Assembly: GCA_037349315.1 (NCBI GenBank)
Contig: JBAIAC010000632.1
Location: 1-64,000, forward strand
Reading direction: 5' to 3'
DNA length: 64,000 nucleotides
Source of the DNA: Chelydra serpentina
Taxonomy: Eukaryota; Chordata; Testudines; Chelydridae
Shown here: positions 33,799 to 44,537 of the stretch, in pieces
Layout of the letters: each line of letters begins with the position of its first letter
Position numbering within the stretch: position 1 is the first letter of the stretch
Translations under genes and position numbers: made by a program
The notes under the pieces: model-generated
The model's database searches: none
What the model was told of the DNA's origin: nothing
What the model saw: the letters and a program-made list of their open reading frames with translations, nothing else

Positions 33799-34294
33799 TG
33801 TCACGGAGTATAGGGGAGTCCGGCCCTGCACCCCTCTTCCCCGGATTCACTGGGAGTCTCAGCCAGCCAGTAGAACAGAAGGTTTATTAGAGATGCCAGG
33901 AACACAGCCCAACCAGAGCTTGTCAGTACATCCAGGACCCCTCAGTCGGGTCCTTCCGGGGGGCAGGGAGCTTAGACCCCAGCCTGGGGCTCCCTGCATT
34001 TCGCCCCACAGCTCCAAACGGGGCAGGGAGGCCAGACCCTGTCTGCCTCTCTCCCCTCTTCCCCGGCCAGCCCCAAACTGAAACCAAAAAGCCAAACCCT
34101 CCAGCAGCCTCTCTTCCCCTCCCCCGGGGCCCCTCCTCTAGCCTGTTACCATTCTCCCAGCCAAAGGTGTCACCTCCCAACCCCCGTCCTGGCTCATGTT
34201 ACAGCCTCAGGTAAAGTCTCGCATTTCCAATGCAGCCTGTCCCAATGCAGCCAGCCTCTCAGGTCAGATCCATCTCCCTCTCTACTCCATCACA
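33799..34294 (-). mobile_element. LTR type B, left copy
   Basis: 496 bp with TG...CA ends (TGTGATGGAG and ACTCCGTGACA on the minus strand) and AATAAA at 33883-33888 on the minus strand. It is close to LTR A but has an extra stretch of about 60 bp (around 34016-34078). It directly follows the spacer pol on the minus strand (RNase H piece at 34337-35068) with a purine-rich tract between (GAAGGGGGGAGAGA), so it is the 3' LTR of that element. Its outer end abuts gag-protease sequence of opposite polarity. Confidence 0.87.
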
Positions 34295-34336
34295 TCTCTC
34301 CCCCCTTCGAGACCGAACTGAGCGGGGTCACTTTAG

Positions 34337-35068
34337 CTAGTGACCTGGGGAAGTTCGAACCCGGTCACACCAGGCCGTTACAGTTCGACGAGCTCCCTTA
34401 GGTCGGGTGGGCTGGATGGCACCCGCAGGCCGCATGTGGGAAGGTTTATGCGGCCCGTGCCCTTTTTCCATCCCCAAACCCCTGGGGTTCAAGCTGAGAT
34501 CAGGTCTTTTCCCAGCGCTCCAGTCTGGAGGGCTGTAATTCGGGCTCTCTTGGTTAAGAGCCTCCCTCTTGATCTGGTCCCCTCTCTGACCACGTGTCTG
34601 TGTCACCAGCCGCTCGGCATCGGCCCCTTTTCCTGGATGCAGCCACGTCGGGGCGAAGTGGTGAACATACACTGTAAAGCGCCACCCAAATAGATCCGGC
34701 TGCTGCGTCTTAAAGGCCTGCCCCATGGCCAGGCATTCCCTCTCTATGGCTTGACCGTTCTGCCTCCAGGGCAGCAGCTCCTTGCTCAGATACCCGATGG
34801 GGTGTCTCCCCCGCTTCGCATAGGCCTGCGTCAGCACCGCGCCCAGCCCTGTGTCTGAGGCTTCGGTGAACACTGTACAGGGCTTGGCCCCGTCTGGGTT
34901 TACTCGATCTATAGGGCCCTGGATTAGAGCCTCCTTCAGCGCACAGAGAGCCCTCTGGCCCTGCTCGGTCCAGACTGCCTCGTCTGGCTTCCTCTTCTTA
35001 CCTAGCTCTGTGATGGGGGCAGCTAGGGAGCTAAAGGGGGGTACAAACCTCGGGTGGTACCCCGCCAT
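34337..35068 (-). pseudogene. pol: Gypsy pol: decayed RNase H (spans left arm and spacer)
   Basis: A 243-residue frame beginning in the reverse transcriptase thumb (MAGYHPRFVPPFSS), with RNase H from about residue 55. It has lost key catalytic residues: FTEAS in place of FTDAS (Glu69 for Asp) and YVHHFAP where the other element has YTDHSPL. The C-terminal third (RGQRGDQIKREALNQESP onward) does not resemble the intact copy and may be read from rearranged sequence. The inverted-repeat boundary (34706) falls inside it, at DLFGWRFTVY. It cannot be active. Confidence 0.8.
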
Positions 35069-35072
35069 CCCG

Positions 35073-35393
35073 CTAAAGGACCTGTTTCTTGGTCTGGGGA
35101 ACAGGCCAATCTCTGATCGCCTCCGCCTTGGCCAGCCCTGGGCTGCTGAATGACTGGTTCACCTTTAAAGCCAGACTGTCCTTGGGCTCTCTCTCCAGGT
35201 TCTGGGCTCTTTTCCCAGTTACTCTGAACGGGGGACACCTGATGGGAGGATGGGCTCCCATCTCAGGGGAGAGATCCATCAGGGGGTCTTCCCCCTTCTT
35301 CTCCCAATTGTCCCTTACCGGTTCTAGGGGTCCCCTTACTCTCCTCCCATACCACAGCTTGAAAGGGAAGCCCCCTGGTGATTCCTGGGGCAC
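35073..35393 (-). pseudogene. pol: Gypsy pol: integrase-RT linker with reverse transcriptase core deleted
   Basis: A 106-residue frame. FKLWYGRRVRGPLEPVRDNW is the region after integrase, HPPIRCPPFRVTGKRAQNLE is the start of reverse transcriptase, and AEAIRDWPVPQTKKQV is the thumb. By comparison with the right-arm copy (40124-41017), about 170-180 residues, including both catalytic motifs and YIDD, are missing between residues ~82 and ~86 (near 35140). This element therefore lacks a polymerase. It overlaps the end of the integrase frame in a different register, showing a further frameshift near 35390. Confidence 0.8.
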
Positions 35394-36492
35394 TTCCCTG
35401 TGCCATCGGTGGGGCAGGTACTTGTCCCAGTCCTGTGGATGCTGTCCTCAGCATCATCCTCACGGTCCCCTGAACTCTTTCCACCAGCCCGTTGGACTGA
35501 GGGTGATATGCAGAGGCCCAGGTGGGCCAGACCCCACCTTTCTCCCACACGCCCCGGAGCCGGGCTGAGATGACCTCGGATCCCTGATCTGTAAAGACCT
35601 CGCTGGGGACCCCCATCCTGCTGAGGATGGTCAGCAGCGCGTCTGCCTCGGTGTCTGCCCCGGTGGAGGACAGAGCCACCACCTCTGGGTAGCGGGTGGC
35701 GAAATCCATCACCACCAGGATGCATTTCTTCCCTGACCAGGTTGCCCTGCTGAGGGGGCCCACCCTATTCATAGCCACCTTCTGGAAAGGTTCCTCTCTG
35801 ATGGGCAGGGACCTCCAGGGATCTTCTCCCTTACCTGGGGCCAGGTACAATAGCCGGTGATGATACTTCTGGGACCTCACCGGCTGCCTCCTGATTCCCC
35901 ACAGTTCTACTTCCCCATGGGCAGCCCATTCCCAGCACAGGAATCCCTTCTCCCACAGGGATCTGTCTCTGCAGTCTTCCCCAAGGGGGTTTGCAGTGCT
36001 GTGGCCAGCAAGTTCCCTTAGCTTCTCCAAGGCGGGATCCCTCTGCAGCTCCCTGGCCAGGCCTGGGGTCACCGCCCCACTGAGTCCTGTCCCTGGTGGC
36101 TCCCTCCCTGCCGTGGAATCACTTCCCGGCCGCACCTCTGGACCAGGCAAGCCTGGCTGACAGCCGTCCTGCCCTACCTGGGTGTCCCCCCACTCAGCTG
36201 GGGTCTCTGCTCCCCCGGTGCTCAGCGCTGCCCTGGCTGTCCCTGTGGGGCCAGGCAGCGAGCTCACTGCTTTCCTCTCTGCATCAGAGACTGCCTGAGC
36301 CACCTCTCCATTGTGCAGGGGGGTGGGGAGCATCTCTCTGTCCCACCCAGCCCTAGGGGTCTGGTTACAGGCAGGCAGGTAACCGGGGCCTGGCAGCTCC
36401 TCCCCCCTGCCAGCCAGGTCATTTGCATTTTCACTGACCATTTCCCTCTTAGCCAATTGGTTTCCTGAGTTCAAATTCAAATCCTCGGCCAT
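35263..36492 (-). pseudogene. pol: Gypsy pol: integrase, upstream of RT (Gmr1-like order), inactive
   Basis: A 409-residue frame in the unique spacer. The integrase core is at about 236-350: VAMNRVGPLSRATWSG, VVMDFATRYPEVVALS, VFTDQGSEVIS (Asp302) and YHPQSNGLVERVQG (Glu338), with 35 residues between the last two catalytic positions. The first catalytic Asp of the family, expected in the residue before RVGPL, is Asn242 (codon AAT). The HHCC zinc domain is not visible: the protein passes from YHHRLLYLAPGKGED straight to the core, suggesting a deletion. Residues 1-160 are unrecognised. RT and RNase H pieces follow on the same strand, then an LTR, giving the order IN-RT-RH. Confidence 0.82.
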
Positions 36493-36504
36493 TACAGGGC
36501 CAGG

Positions 36505-36916
36505 GCAGCAGCCGGATCTATTTGGGTGGCGCTTTACAGTGTATATTCACCACTTCGCCCCGACGTGGCTGCATCCAGGAAAAGGGGCTGATGCCGAGCG
36601 GCTGGTGACACAGACACGTGGTCAGAGAGGGGACCAGATCAAGAGGGAGGCTCTTAACCAAGAGAGCCCGAACTACAGCCCTCCAGACTGGAGCGCTGGG
36701 AAAAGACCTGATCTCAGCTTGAACCCCAGGGGTTTGGGGATGGAAAAAGGGCACGGGCCGCATAAACCTTCCCACATGCGGCCTGCGGGTGCCATCCAGC
36801 CCACCCGACCTAAGGGAGCTCGTCGAACTGTAACGGCCTGGTGTGACCGGGTTCGAACTTCCCCAGGTCACTAGCTAAAGTGACCCCGCTCAGTTCGGTC
36901 TCGAAGGGGGGAGAGA
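36505..36916 (+). pseudogene. pol: RNase H C-terminal remnant and PPT region (right arm)
   Basis: Mirror copy of 34295-34706. The frame 36539-36874 starts YIHHFAPTWLHPGKGADAER and shares the decayed residues of the left copy. The N-terminal RNase H, RT and integrase are absent on this side because the arm boundary cuts them off. A purine-rich tract precedes the LTR at 36917. Confidence 0.8.
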
Positions 36917-37412
36917 TGTGATGGAGTAGAGAGGGAGATGGATCTGACCTGAGAGGCTGGCTGCATTGGGACAGGCTGCATTGGAAATGCGAGACTTTAC
37001 CTGAGGCTGTAACATGAGCCAGGACGGGGGTTGGGAGGTGACACCTTTGGCTGGGAGAATGGTAACAGGCTAGAGGAGGGGCCCCGGGGGAGGGGAAGAG
37101 AGGCTGCTGGAGGGTTTGGCTTTTTGGTTTCAGTTTGGGGCTGGCCGGGGAAGAGGGGAGAGAGGCAGACAGGGTCTGGCCTCCCTGCCCTGTTTGGAGC
37201 TGTGGGGCGAAATGCAGGGAGCCCCAGGCTGGGGTCTAAGCTCCCTGCCCCCCGGAAGGACCCGACTGAGGGGTCCTGGATGTACTGACAAGCTCTGGTT
37301 GGGCTGTGTTCCTGGCATCTCTAATAAACCTTCTGTTCTACTGGCTGGCTGAGACTCCCAGTGAATCCGGGGAAGAGGGGTGCAGGGCCGGACTCCCCTA
37401 TACTCCGTGACA
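36917..37412 (+). mobile_element. LTR type B, right copy
   Basis: 496 bp, TGTGATGGAG to ACTCCGTGACA, with AATAAA at 37323-37328. It is the exact positional mirror of 33799-34294 and of the same length. Confidence 0.88.
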
Positions 37413-39424
37413 CACCCTCTTCCTGAACTTACTGCCAGAGACTTGGACATTGTCCATGGCGGAGGCAGTACACATAAAGCCCCTGTTTGTCTTTGGTCAC
37501 ACCCCTTTTCAGTACCGACACACCACATGGTGTCATTCGTAATGGTTTTAGCAAAATGCGAGGTTCCTGGTCCCCGGGCGCCTGAAAATGGGTTGGGGTG
37601 TAGTATTGCTAACAGGATACAGATAGCAATACCTGTTAAGGCGTAGGAAACTCGGCATTTAGCTCTCAGTGCCATGAGGCGGCGTGCCTCAGTTTCCCCT
37701 TTCACACAGCAGCCTGGGCCTGTTATGCTTTTGCTGTTGTGCCAAGCTTCCAGCCGGTTACCCGATACAGGCCGACAGGTAACATGCTTGTACGACCGTG
37801 AGGTCACCATCTCAAGCATGTACAACAGTTTTTCCCACCTATCAGGTATGTTCCCCATCTTGAAAGGGTTGACCCTCAGTGTTAACTCCTTTGTTATAAC
37901 CCACAGATGAAGTAGGGAAAGACACAGGATTACCCACCTGTCTGTGTATCCTGGTAGGCACTCTGATTCAGATTCTTCTGCCTCTTTGGAGCAGGCTTCT
38001 GAATCAGGCATGGGTTTGAGGTTCTGGCAAGGAAAGGGTGTACTGCAACCCGGCCTGCCCTCGGCCCCTCCCTCTGGAATTTCTCTGGGCTGGTTCCCAT
38101 CCCCTTGTGTGGCTTCACCCATGCAGAGACTCGCTCCCTTCTGCTTTGAAGAGAGAGGTTTAGCCCCTACCCGTGTAGCAAGAACAACCTCTTTCTTGGA
38201 CACCCCAGTATCTGTTCCCAACAGGTCAGCTGGACGGACTCCCCCCTCCAGGAGGTCTGACCCCCAGCTTTCCCTTCTAACCTGATCCGCAGGAGAGGGG
38301 TCTGGCATCTGAAATGCAGACTTTTCACCCTCCTCCTGGGCAAGATCCTCCTGACAAAAGGTTGGCGGGCTCTCCGGCCCCCCCTCACCTTCCCTCCCTG
38401 GGCCTCTATCTGGGCCAGACACTCCCGTGTCCCCCCAAAGAGAAGGTGACCCTGGTCCAGCTGTGGGCTCCCAGCTGCAAGCTAAGATAGACCCTTCAGT
38501 GGCCTGCAAAATTCCCCCCTTGCTATGAGGTAGAACATTCTCCTCCCCCGGGGAGATGATTACAGGACAGGAACTGGCCACAGCCACCCCTGCCGCCACA
38601 GCTGCAGTCCCTGTGACTTCGCCCCCCGCTCTGGGGTTTTCAGCACCAGGTTCCTGCTTGCTGCCACCCAGCCCTGGGACAGATTCTGCCACAGCAAAGA
38701 AATCATTTCCCAGTAGAAACGGTGCAAAATTGCGTGACACTGTTGCCACAGTTAGCTTAGCCTGCAAGTTTTCCATTTGCATGTGTACTTTTGCCAAAGG
38801 TGCAATGACTTTGTAGCCACCCACCAGCTCCAATTCTGCCACTTTACCCGGCAACCAATCCTTCTCTTGGATCAGGTCCCTCCTGACTATAGAAATTTCA
38901 GCACCTGTATCTCTCAACCCAGTGATTACCTTCCCATTCAGTCTAACAGCATGCACATGCTCACTGCTTGGTGGTGTAGAAGTCAACTTCACAAACCCTG
39001 TGTGGAAAGGGGCAGCAGCTTCATGGGCCGCTTGATGCCTGTTTTCACTCAGCAGGGGACACTTATCTCTCAGGTGCTCGGTGGACTTACATCGATAGCA
39101 CCTCCTGGGCTCCTCCGATTGTACAGGGAATTTGGGACGAGTACTAGGGGAATGGGGAGGTGAGCGCCCAGCCTCCTTTTTCCCAGGGGTAACACGGTGA
39201 CTCCGTTTTCCTTCGACCCTGTACCCCTCTGCCAGTGGTTTATGCTTAATTGCAGCTTGCGCCTGCTCATAAGAGTCTGCAAACCCAGCTAGTTCACTAA
39301 CTGCTTTTACCTGTTTGTCCCACAAGTACTGTTTGACATCATCACTGCACATATTCAGGAATTGTTCCTGAGCAACCAAATCACACATCCCTTCAAAGCT
39401 TGTAATGTCTCTTCCCCCACCCAC
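37413..39424 (-). pseudogene. Gag C-terminus fused in frame to protease and downstream region (right arm)
   Basis: An open frame of 764 residues (39424-37130; the last part is antisense LTR). It contains the second half of the SCAN-like domain (MCSDDVKQYLWDKQ), the zinc knuckle CYRCKSTEHLRDKC, the gag-protease joint in one frame, and the protease motif GLRDTGAEISIV. Unlike the left arm, the joint is in frame. The frame is open at its 5' end only because a one-base deletion near 39418 cut it off from the N-terminal gag. A cluster of indels near 37565-37595 separates it from the left copy (HPNPFSGARGPGTS against HPFSGRPGDRREPR). Confidence 0.8.
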
Positions 39425-40071
39425 TTATCTACCAGAACTGTCATTTCATTTGCATAAGCCACATTACTTAATCCATCTCCTCTCTTAAGACTCCTGAATT
39501 TAACCCTGTAGGTTTCAGGTGTAACCTGAAACTGTTTCAAAACCAGTTCCTTAAATTTACCATAATTGGAGGCATCCCCAATGGGCATCTTATTGAATAT
39601 GTCCAGAGCTCTGCCAGTCAATTTGGCTATCAAGGTGGTCATTTTTTGATCTTCAGGGATCGCATGGAGGGAGCACAGTCTCTCGAAGGTGATAAAATGT
39701 TCGGCTATATCCTTGGATTCATCATACTGGGGGCATAGACGCTCCCATTTGGGGATTTTTGGGGAAGCGGAGCCGGCAGCTGAAGGATTTCGACTCTTCA
39801 ACTCTGCGATGGCCAGTTCATGCTTCTGGGCCTCCATAGCTCTCTTGTGGGCCGCCTCCTCCCTGATTCTTTCTGCTTCCATAGCTCTCTGGTGGGCCAG
39901 CTCCTCTGCTTCCATAGCTCTCTTGTGGGCCGCCTCCTCCCTGATTCTTTCTACTTCCATAGCTCTCTTGTGGGCCGCCTCCTCCCTGATTCTTTCTGCT
40001 TCCATAGCTCTCTTGTGGGCCAGCTCCTCTGCTTCCATAGCTCTCTTGTGGGCCAGCTCCTCTGCTTCCAT
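39355..40071 (-). pseudogene. gag: Gag N-terminal part (right arm)
   Basis: A 238-residue frame with the same coiled-coil repeats and capsid-like core as the left copy. It goes out of frame after VDKWVG at about 39418, where the right arm reads CTTCCCCCACCCAC and the left (reverse) reads CTTCCCCTCACCCAC. It overlaps the downstream frame. Confidence 0.85.
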
Positions 40072-40123
40072 AGCTCTCTTGTGGGCTTCTGTCTCTGCAC
40101 TAATTTCCAGCGTACGTCACACC

Positions 40124-41017
40124 GTCACAGTCCCCCTCTCTGATCAGCTAACCCCTGCCCAGCAAGCTGAGATCAGAGGGGTGCTGCATCTGTACCGGCA
40201 GCTGTTTTCCAACCAGCCTGGACGCACTAATCTGACCATCCACCGGGTGCAGACAGGAGCGCACCAACCTATAAGATGCTCCCCCTTCCGAGTCACAGGG
40301 AAGACAGCTCGGGACCTGGAAAGAGAGGTCAAGGACATGCTGGCTTTGGGGGTGATCTAGCTGTCATCCAGCCCTTGGGCCTCCCCAGTGGTGCTGGTCC
40401 CCAAAAGGGATGGGTTGATCCGGTTCTGTGTGGACTATCGGAAGCTCAATACCATCACTGTATCTGATGCCTACCCCATGCCCCGGCCGGACGAGCTCCT
40501 AGACAAGCTGGGAGGGGCTCGGTACCTTACCACCATGGATTTTACAAAGGGCTACTGGCAAGTGCCACTGGATGCAGATGCCCGGCTGAAATCTGCCTTC
40601 ATTACCCCTCTGGGGCTCTACGAATTCCTGACCCTGCCTTTCGGCCTCAAGGGAGCGCCAGCCACCTTCCAGCGCCTGGTGGATCAGCTACTGAAGGGGA
40701 TGGAGAGTTTTGCTGTGGCGTATATCGATGATATCTGTGTCTTTAGCCAGACCTGGGAGGACCAGGTGTCCCAAGTTAAACAAGTGCTGGACCGACTCCG
40801 GGAGGCTGGGCTGACCATAAAAGCGGAGAAGTGCAAGGTGGGGATGGCTGAAGTGTCCTACCTGGGCCACCGGGTGGGGAGCGGCCGCCTAAAGCCAGAA
40901 CCAGCCAAGGTGGAGGTGATCCGGGACTGGCCCGCTCCCCAAACTAAAAAGCAGGTCCAGGCCTTTATTGGGATGGCGGGGTACTATCGAAGATTTGTGC
41001 CCACTTTAGCGCCATAG
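40124..41017 (+). pseudogene. pol: Gypsy pol: reverse transcriptase (right arm)
   Basis: Mirror copy of the left RT. The fingers segment (40124-40360) ends at the same TAG stop after LALGVI. The 209-residue frame from 40388 keeps TTMDFTKGYWQ, LPFGLKGAPATFQRLV and YIDD, and has the family-typical Cys149 (AEKCKVG). The same frame change after RRFVPTLAP ends it, so stop and frameshift both predate the inverted duplication. Confidence 0.9.
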
Positions 41018-41067
41018 CCACCCCCATGACTGAGGTGGGGTGAGGTAAGAAGGGGAAGCCAGACAAG

Positions 41068-41541
41068 GTGGTCTGGACCGAGGAGTGCCAGAGGGCTCTC
41101 TGTGCACTGAAGGAGGCTTTGATCAGGGGCCCGGTTCTGGCAAACCCAGACTTTGACAAGCCCTTTCTGGTGTTCACCGACGCCTCAGACATGGGACTGG
41201 GGGCGGTGTTAATGCAGGAGGATGAAACGGGGCAGAGACACCCCATCGTGTATTTAAGCAAGAAGCTGCTACCCCGAGAGCAGAATTATGAGGCCATCGA
41301 GAAGGAATGCCTGGCCATGGTGTGGGCCCTCAAGAAACTAGAGCCATATCTATTTGGGCGACACTTCACCGTGTACACCGACCACTCGCCCCTGACCTGG
41401 CTACACCAGATAAAAGGGGCCAACGCTAAGCTCCTGCAGGATTACGACATGGACGTGGTCCATGTGAAAGGAAGTGCCAACCTGATAGCGGATGCGTTGT
41501 CCGGGAGAGGGGGCCCTGAACGTCCCCAGGCCACTGGTTAG
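41068..41541 (+). pseudogene. pol: Gypsy pol: RNase H domain (right arm)
   Basis: A 157-residue frame identical in translation to the left copy, with FTDAS, EKECLAMVW, YTDHSPL and ADALS all present. It ends 23 bases before the polypurine tract. It belongs to the pol that starts at 40124. Confidence 0.88.
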
Positions 41542-41564
41542 AGTGACCCCGCTCAGTACAGTCT

Positions 41565-41574
41565 CGAAGAGGGA
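41565..41574 (+). other. Polypurine tract
   Basis: CGAAGAGGGA directly precedes the LTR start TGTGAC. In LTR elements this tract primes second-strand DNA synthesis. The mirror copy is at 29637-29646. Confidence 0.75.
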
Positions 41575-42009
41575 TGTGACGGAGTAGGGAGCGAGATGGA
41601 TTTGACCTGGGAGGCTGGCTGCATTGGGAAAGGCTGCATCGGGAATGCGAGACTTTACCTGAGGCTGTAACATGAGCCAGGACGGGGGTTGGGAGGTGAC
41701 ACCTTTGGCTGGGAGAATGGTAAAAGGCGAGAGGAGGGACCCCGGGGGAGGGGAAGAGCCTGCTGGAGGTTTGGCTGTTTTTTTGTCAGTTTGGAGCTGG
41801 GTGGTGAAATGCAGGGAGCCCCAGAGCCGGGGTCTAAGCTCCCTGCCCCCCAGAAGGCCCCAGCTGAGGGGTCCTGGTTATACTTACAAGCTCTGTTTGG
41901 ACTCTTTCCTGACAACCCAAATAAACCTTCTGTTCTACTGGCTGGCTGAGAGTCACATTGAATCCCGGGAAGAGGGGTGCAGGACCTGACTCCCCCACAC
42001 TCCGTGACA
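41575..42009 (+). mobile_element. LTR type A, right copy
   Basis: 435 bp, TGTGACGGAG to CTCCGTGACA, with AATAAA at 41920-41925. It is one base shorter than its mirror at 29201-29636. C-rich hexamer array begins directly after it at TGCTCACACTCCCC. Confidence 0.88.
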
Positions 42010-43736
42010 TGCTCACACTCCCCCCTCCCCCACCCTCACCCACAACCCCACCCCCAGCCTCAACATCACGCTCACCCTCACCCCCACCCCAACACTCACC
42101 CTCACCCTCACCCCCCCTCACTCCGACCCCTCCCTAAACCACCCCCCCACCCCCACCCCCACCCTCACCGTCAACCTCACCAAAATCCCCAACCCAACCC
42201 ACACCCTCACCCTCACCCTAACCACAATCCCCCACACCCACCCTCACCCTAACCCCACCCCCACTCCTCATCCTCATCCGCACCCTCACCCTCACCATCA
42301 CTCCGACCCCCACCCACACACTCACCATGACCCCCACCCCCAACATCACCGTCACCCTCACCCTAACCCCCACCCCCATGCCCACCCTCTCACCCATCCT
42401 CACCCTCACTTCCACCCCCACCCCCACACCAACACTCACCCTCACCGTCAGCCCCCCACCCACACCCACATCCCCACCCTCACCCTCACCCCCACCCTCA
42501 CTCCCACATTCACCCTCACCCTCACCCCCACCACAAACCCCACGCTCACTCTCACCCTCACCCTCACCCCCACCCCAACCCTCAACCTCACCCTCACTCC
42601 CACACCCCAACCCCAAACCCACCCTCACCATATCCCTCACCCTCACCCACAACCTCACCCTCACCCTCACTTTCACCGCACCCCCAACCTCACCCTCCCC
42701 CCCCCACGGCCACCCTAACCCTCACTATCACCCCCACCCTCACCTACACCCTCACCCTGGACCCCACACTCACCCTCACCCTCAATCTCAACCCCACCCC
42801 CAACCCCACCCTCACCCTCACCCCACCCCTACCCTCACCCTCACTCTCAAACCCACCCCCACCCTCACCCTGACCCTCACCCTCGCCCCGACCCTCACCC
42901 TTACCCTCACCCTCGACACAACCCCCACCCTCACCCTCACCCTCACCTCCACCCCCACCCTCACCCACAACCTCACACTCACCGCCACCCCAACCCCAAC
43001 CCTCAACCTCACCCTCACCATCACTCCCACACCCCAACCCCAAACCCACCCTCACCATATCCCTCACCCTCACCCTCACCTTCACCGCACCCCCAACCTC
43101 AACCTCCCCCCCCACGGCCACCCTCACCCTCACTCTGACCCCCACCCTCACCTACACCCTCACCCTGGACCCCACACTCACCCTCACCCCACCCCTACCC
43201 TCACCCTGACTCTCAAACCCACCACCACCCCACCCCCACCCTGACCCTCACCCTCGCCACGACCCTCACCCTTACCCTCACCCTCAACCTCACCCTCACC
43301 TCCACCCCCAACCTCACCCACAACCTCACCCCCAGCCCCACCCCCACCCTCACCCTTACCCCCACCCGTACCCTCAACCTCACCCTAAATGCCACCCCCA
43401 CCCTCACTCTCACCCTCACACCCAGCCCCACCCCCACCCTCACACTTACCCTGACTCCCAACCCCACCCAAACACTCACCCTCACCCTCACCCCCACCCA
43501 CACCCTCACCCACACACTCACCCCCACCCCCACCCGAACCCCAACACTCAACCTCACCCTCACCGTCACTCCCACCCCACCCCCAAACCCACCCTCACAC
43601 TAAGCCTCACCCTCACCCTGACTCCCACCCCCACCCCCAACCTCACCCTCACCTTTACCCCCACCCTCACCATCACCCTCCCCCCCACCCCCACCCTTAA
43701 CCTCACCCTCACCCACACCCTCCCTCTCACCCCCAC
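42010..43736 (-). repeat. C-rich hexamer array between LTR A and CR1 copy 3
   Basis: Reverse of 27428-29200. It contains CCCTCA and CCCCCA units only. Small indels against the left arm (for example near 42105) account for the shift in mirror sum from 71210 to 71163. No gene is supported; the 305-residue frame 42327-43244 is repeat-derived. Confidence 0.9.
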
Positions 43737-44531
43737 CCATTGATCACTACCCGTTGAGCACGACCATCCAGCCAGTTTTCTATGCACCTTACCGTCCATT
43801 CATCCAGCCCATACTTCTTTAACTTGCTGGCAAGAACACTGTGGGAGACTGTATCAAAAGCTTTGCTAAAGTCAAGAAATAGCACATCCACTGCTTTCCC
43901 CTCATCCACAGAGCCAGTTATCTCATCATAGAAGGCAATTAGGTTAGTCAGGCATGACTTGCCCTTGGTGAATCCATGCTGACTGTTCCTGATCACTTTC
44001 CCCTCCTTTAAGTGGTTCAGAATTGATTCCTTGAGGACCTGTTCCATGATTTTTCCAGGGACTGAGGTGAGACCGGCTGGCCTGTAGTTCACCGGATCTT
44101 CCTTCTTCCCTTTTTTAAAGATGGGCACTACATTAGCTTTTTTTTAAGTCATCCAGAACCTCCCCCGATTGCCATGATTTGTCAGAGATAATGGCCAATG
44201 GATCTGCAATCACATCGGCCGACTCCTTTAGCACCCTCGGATGCAGTGCATCCGGCCCCATGGACTTGTGTTCATCCAGCTTTTCTAAGTAGTCCCGAAC
44301 TACTTCTTTCGCCACAGAGGGCTGGTCACCTCCTCCCCATACCGTGCTGCGGAGTGCAGCTGTCTGGGAGCTGACCTTGTCTGTGAAGACAGAGGCAAAA
44401 AAAGCATTGAGTACACTAGCTTTCTCCACATCCTCTGTCACTAGGTTCCCTCCCTCATTCAGCAAGGGGCCCACACTTTCCTTGACTTTCTTCTTGTTGC
44501 CTGAAGAAACCCTTCTTGTTACTCCTAACAT
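43737..44531 (-). pseudogene. CR1 linker and N-terminal reverse transcriptase (copy 3)
   Basis: Two frames: the linker 44531-44133 (ending LDDLKKS at the A-run) and the reverse transcriptase start 44128-43737 with [13 protein letters not shown]. The frame change and the truncation at RVVINGW are shared with copies 1 and 2. It reads ADVIADP like copy 1. Confidence 0.88.
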
Positions 44532-44537
44532 CTCCGG

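Larger units (their letters stand above)
21731..34706 (+). repeat. Left arm of giant inverted repeat
   Basis: The arm reads, from outside in: G-rich array, CR1, G-rich array, LTR, pol, gag-protease, LTR, RNase H piece. It pairs with 36505-49085 in reverse. Paired coordinates sum to 71211 throughout the inner arm (33799 with 37412, 34294 with 36917, 34706 with 36505), so there are almost no indels there. The sum at CR1 is 71163, from small indels in the array. The arm ends inward at CCGGCTGCTGC (34706). Homology continues outward beyond the stated limits. Confidence 0.93.
34707..36504. other. Unique spacer of the giant inverted repeat
   Basis: 1798 bp with no mirror copy. It is filled by minus-strand pol (integrase, linker, thumb, start of RNase H). 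The arms meet it at CTGCTGC (34700-34706) and GCAGCAG (36505-36511). Reading the minus strand from the right boundary, integrase starts only about 12 bases after the arm ends. Confidence 0.9.

Noticed and set aside
29201..42009. Single complete LTR retrotransposon with paired LTRs
   Set aside because: The outer LTRs are in inverted, not direct, orientation; they are mirror copies of one 3' LTR, and no 5' LTR or primer-binding site was found.
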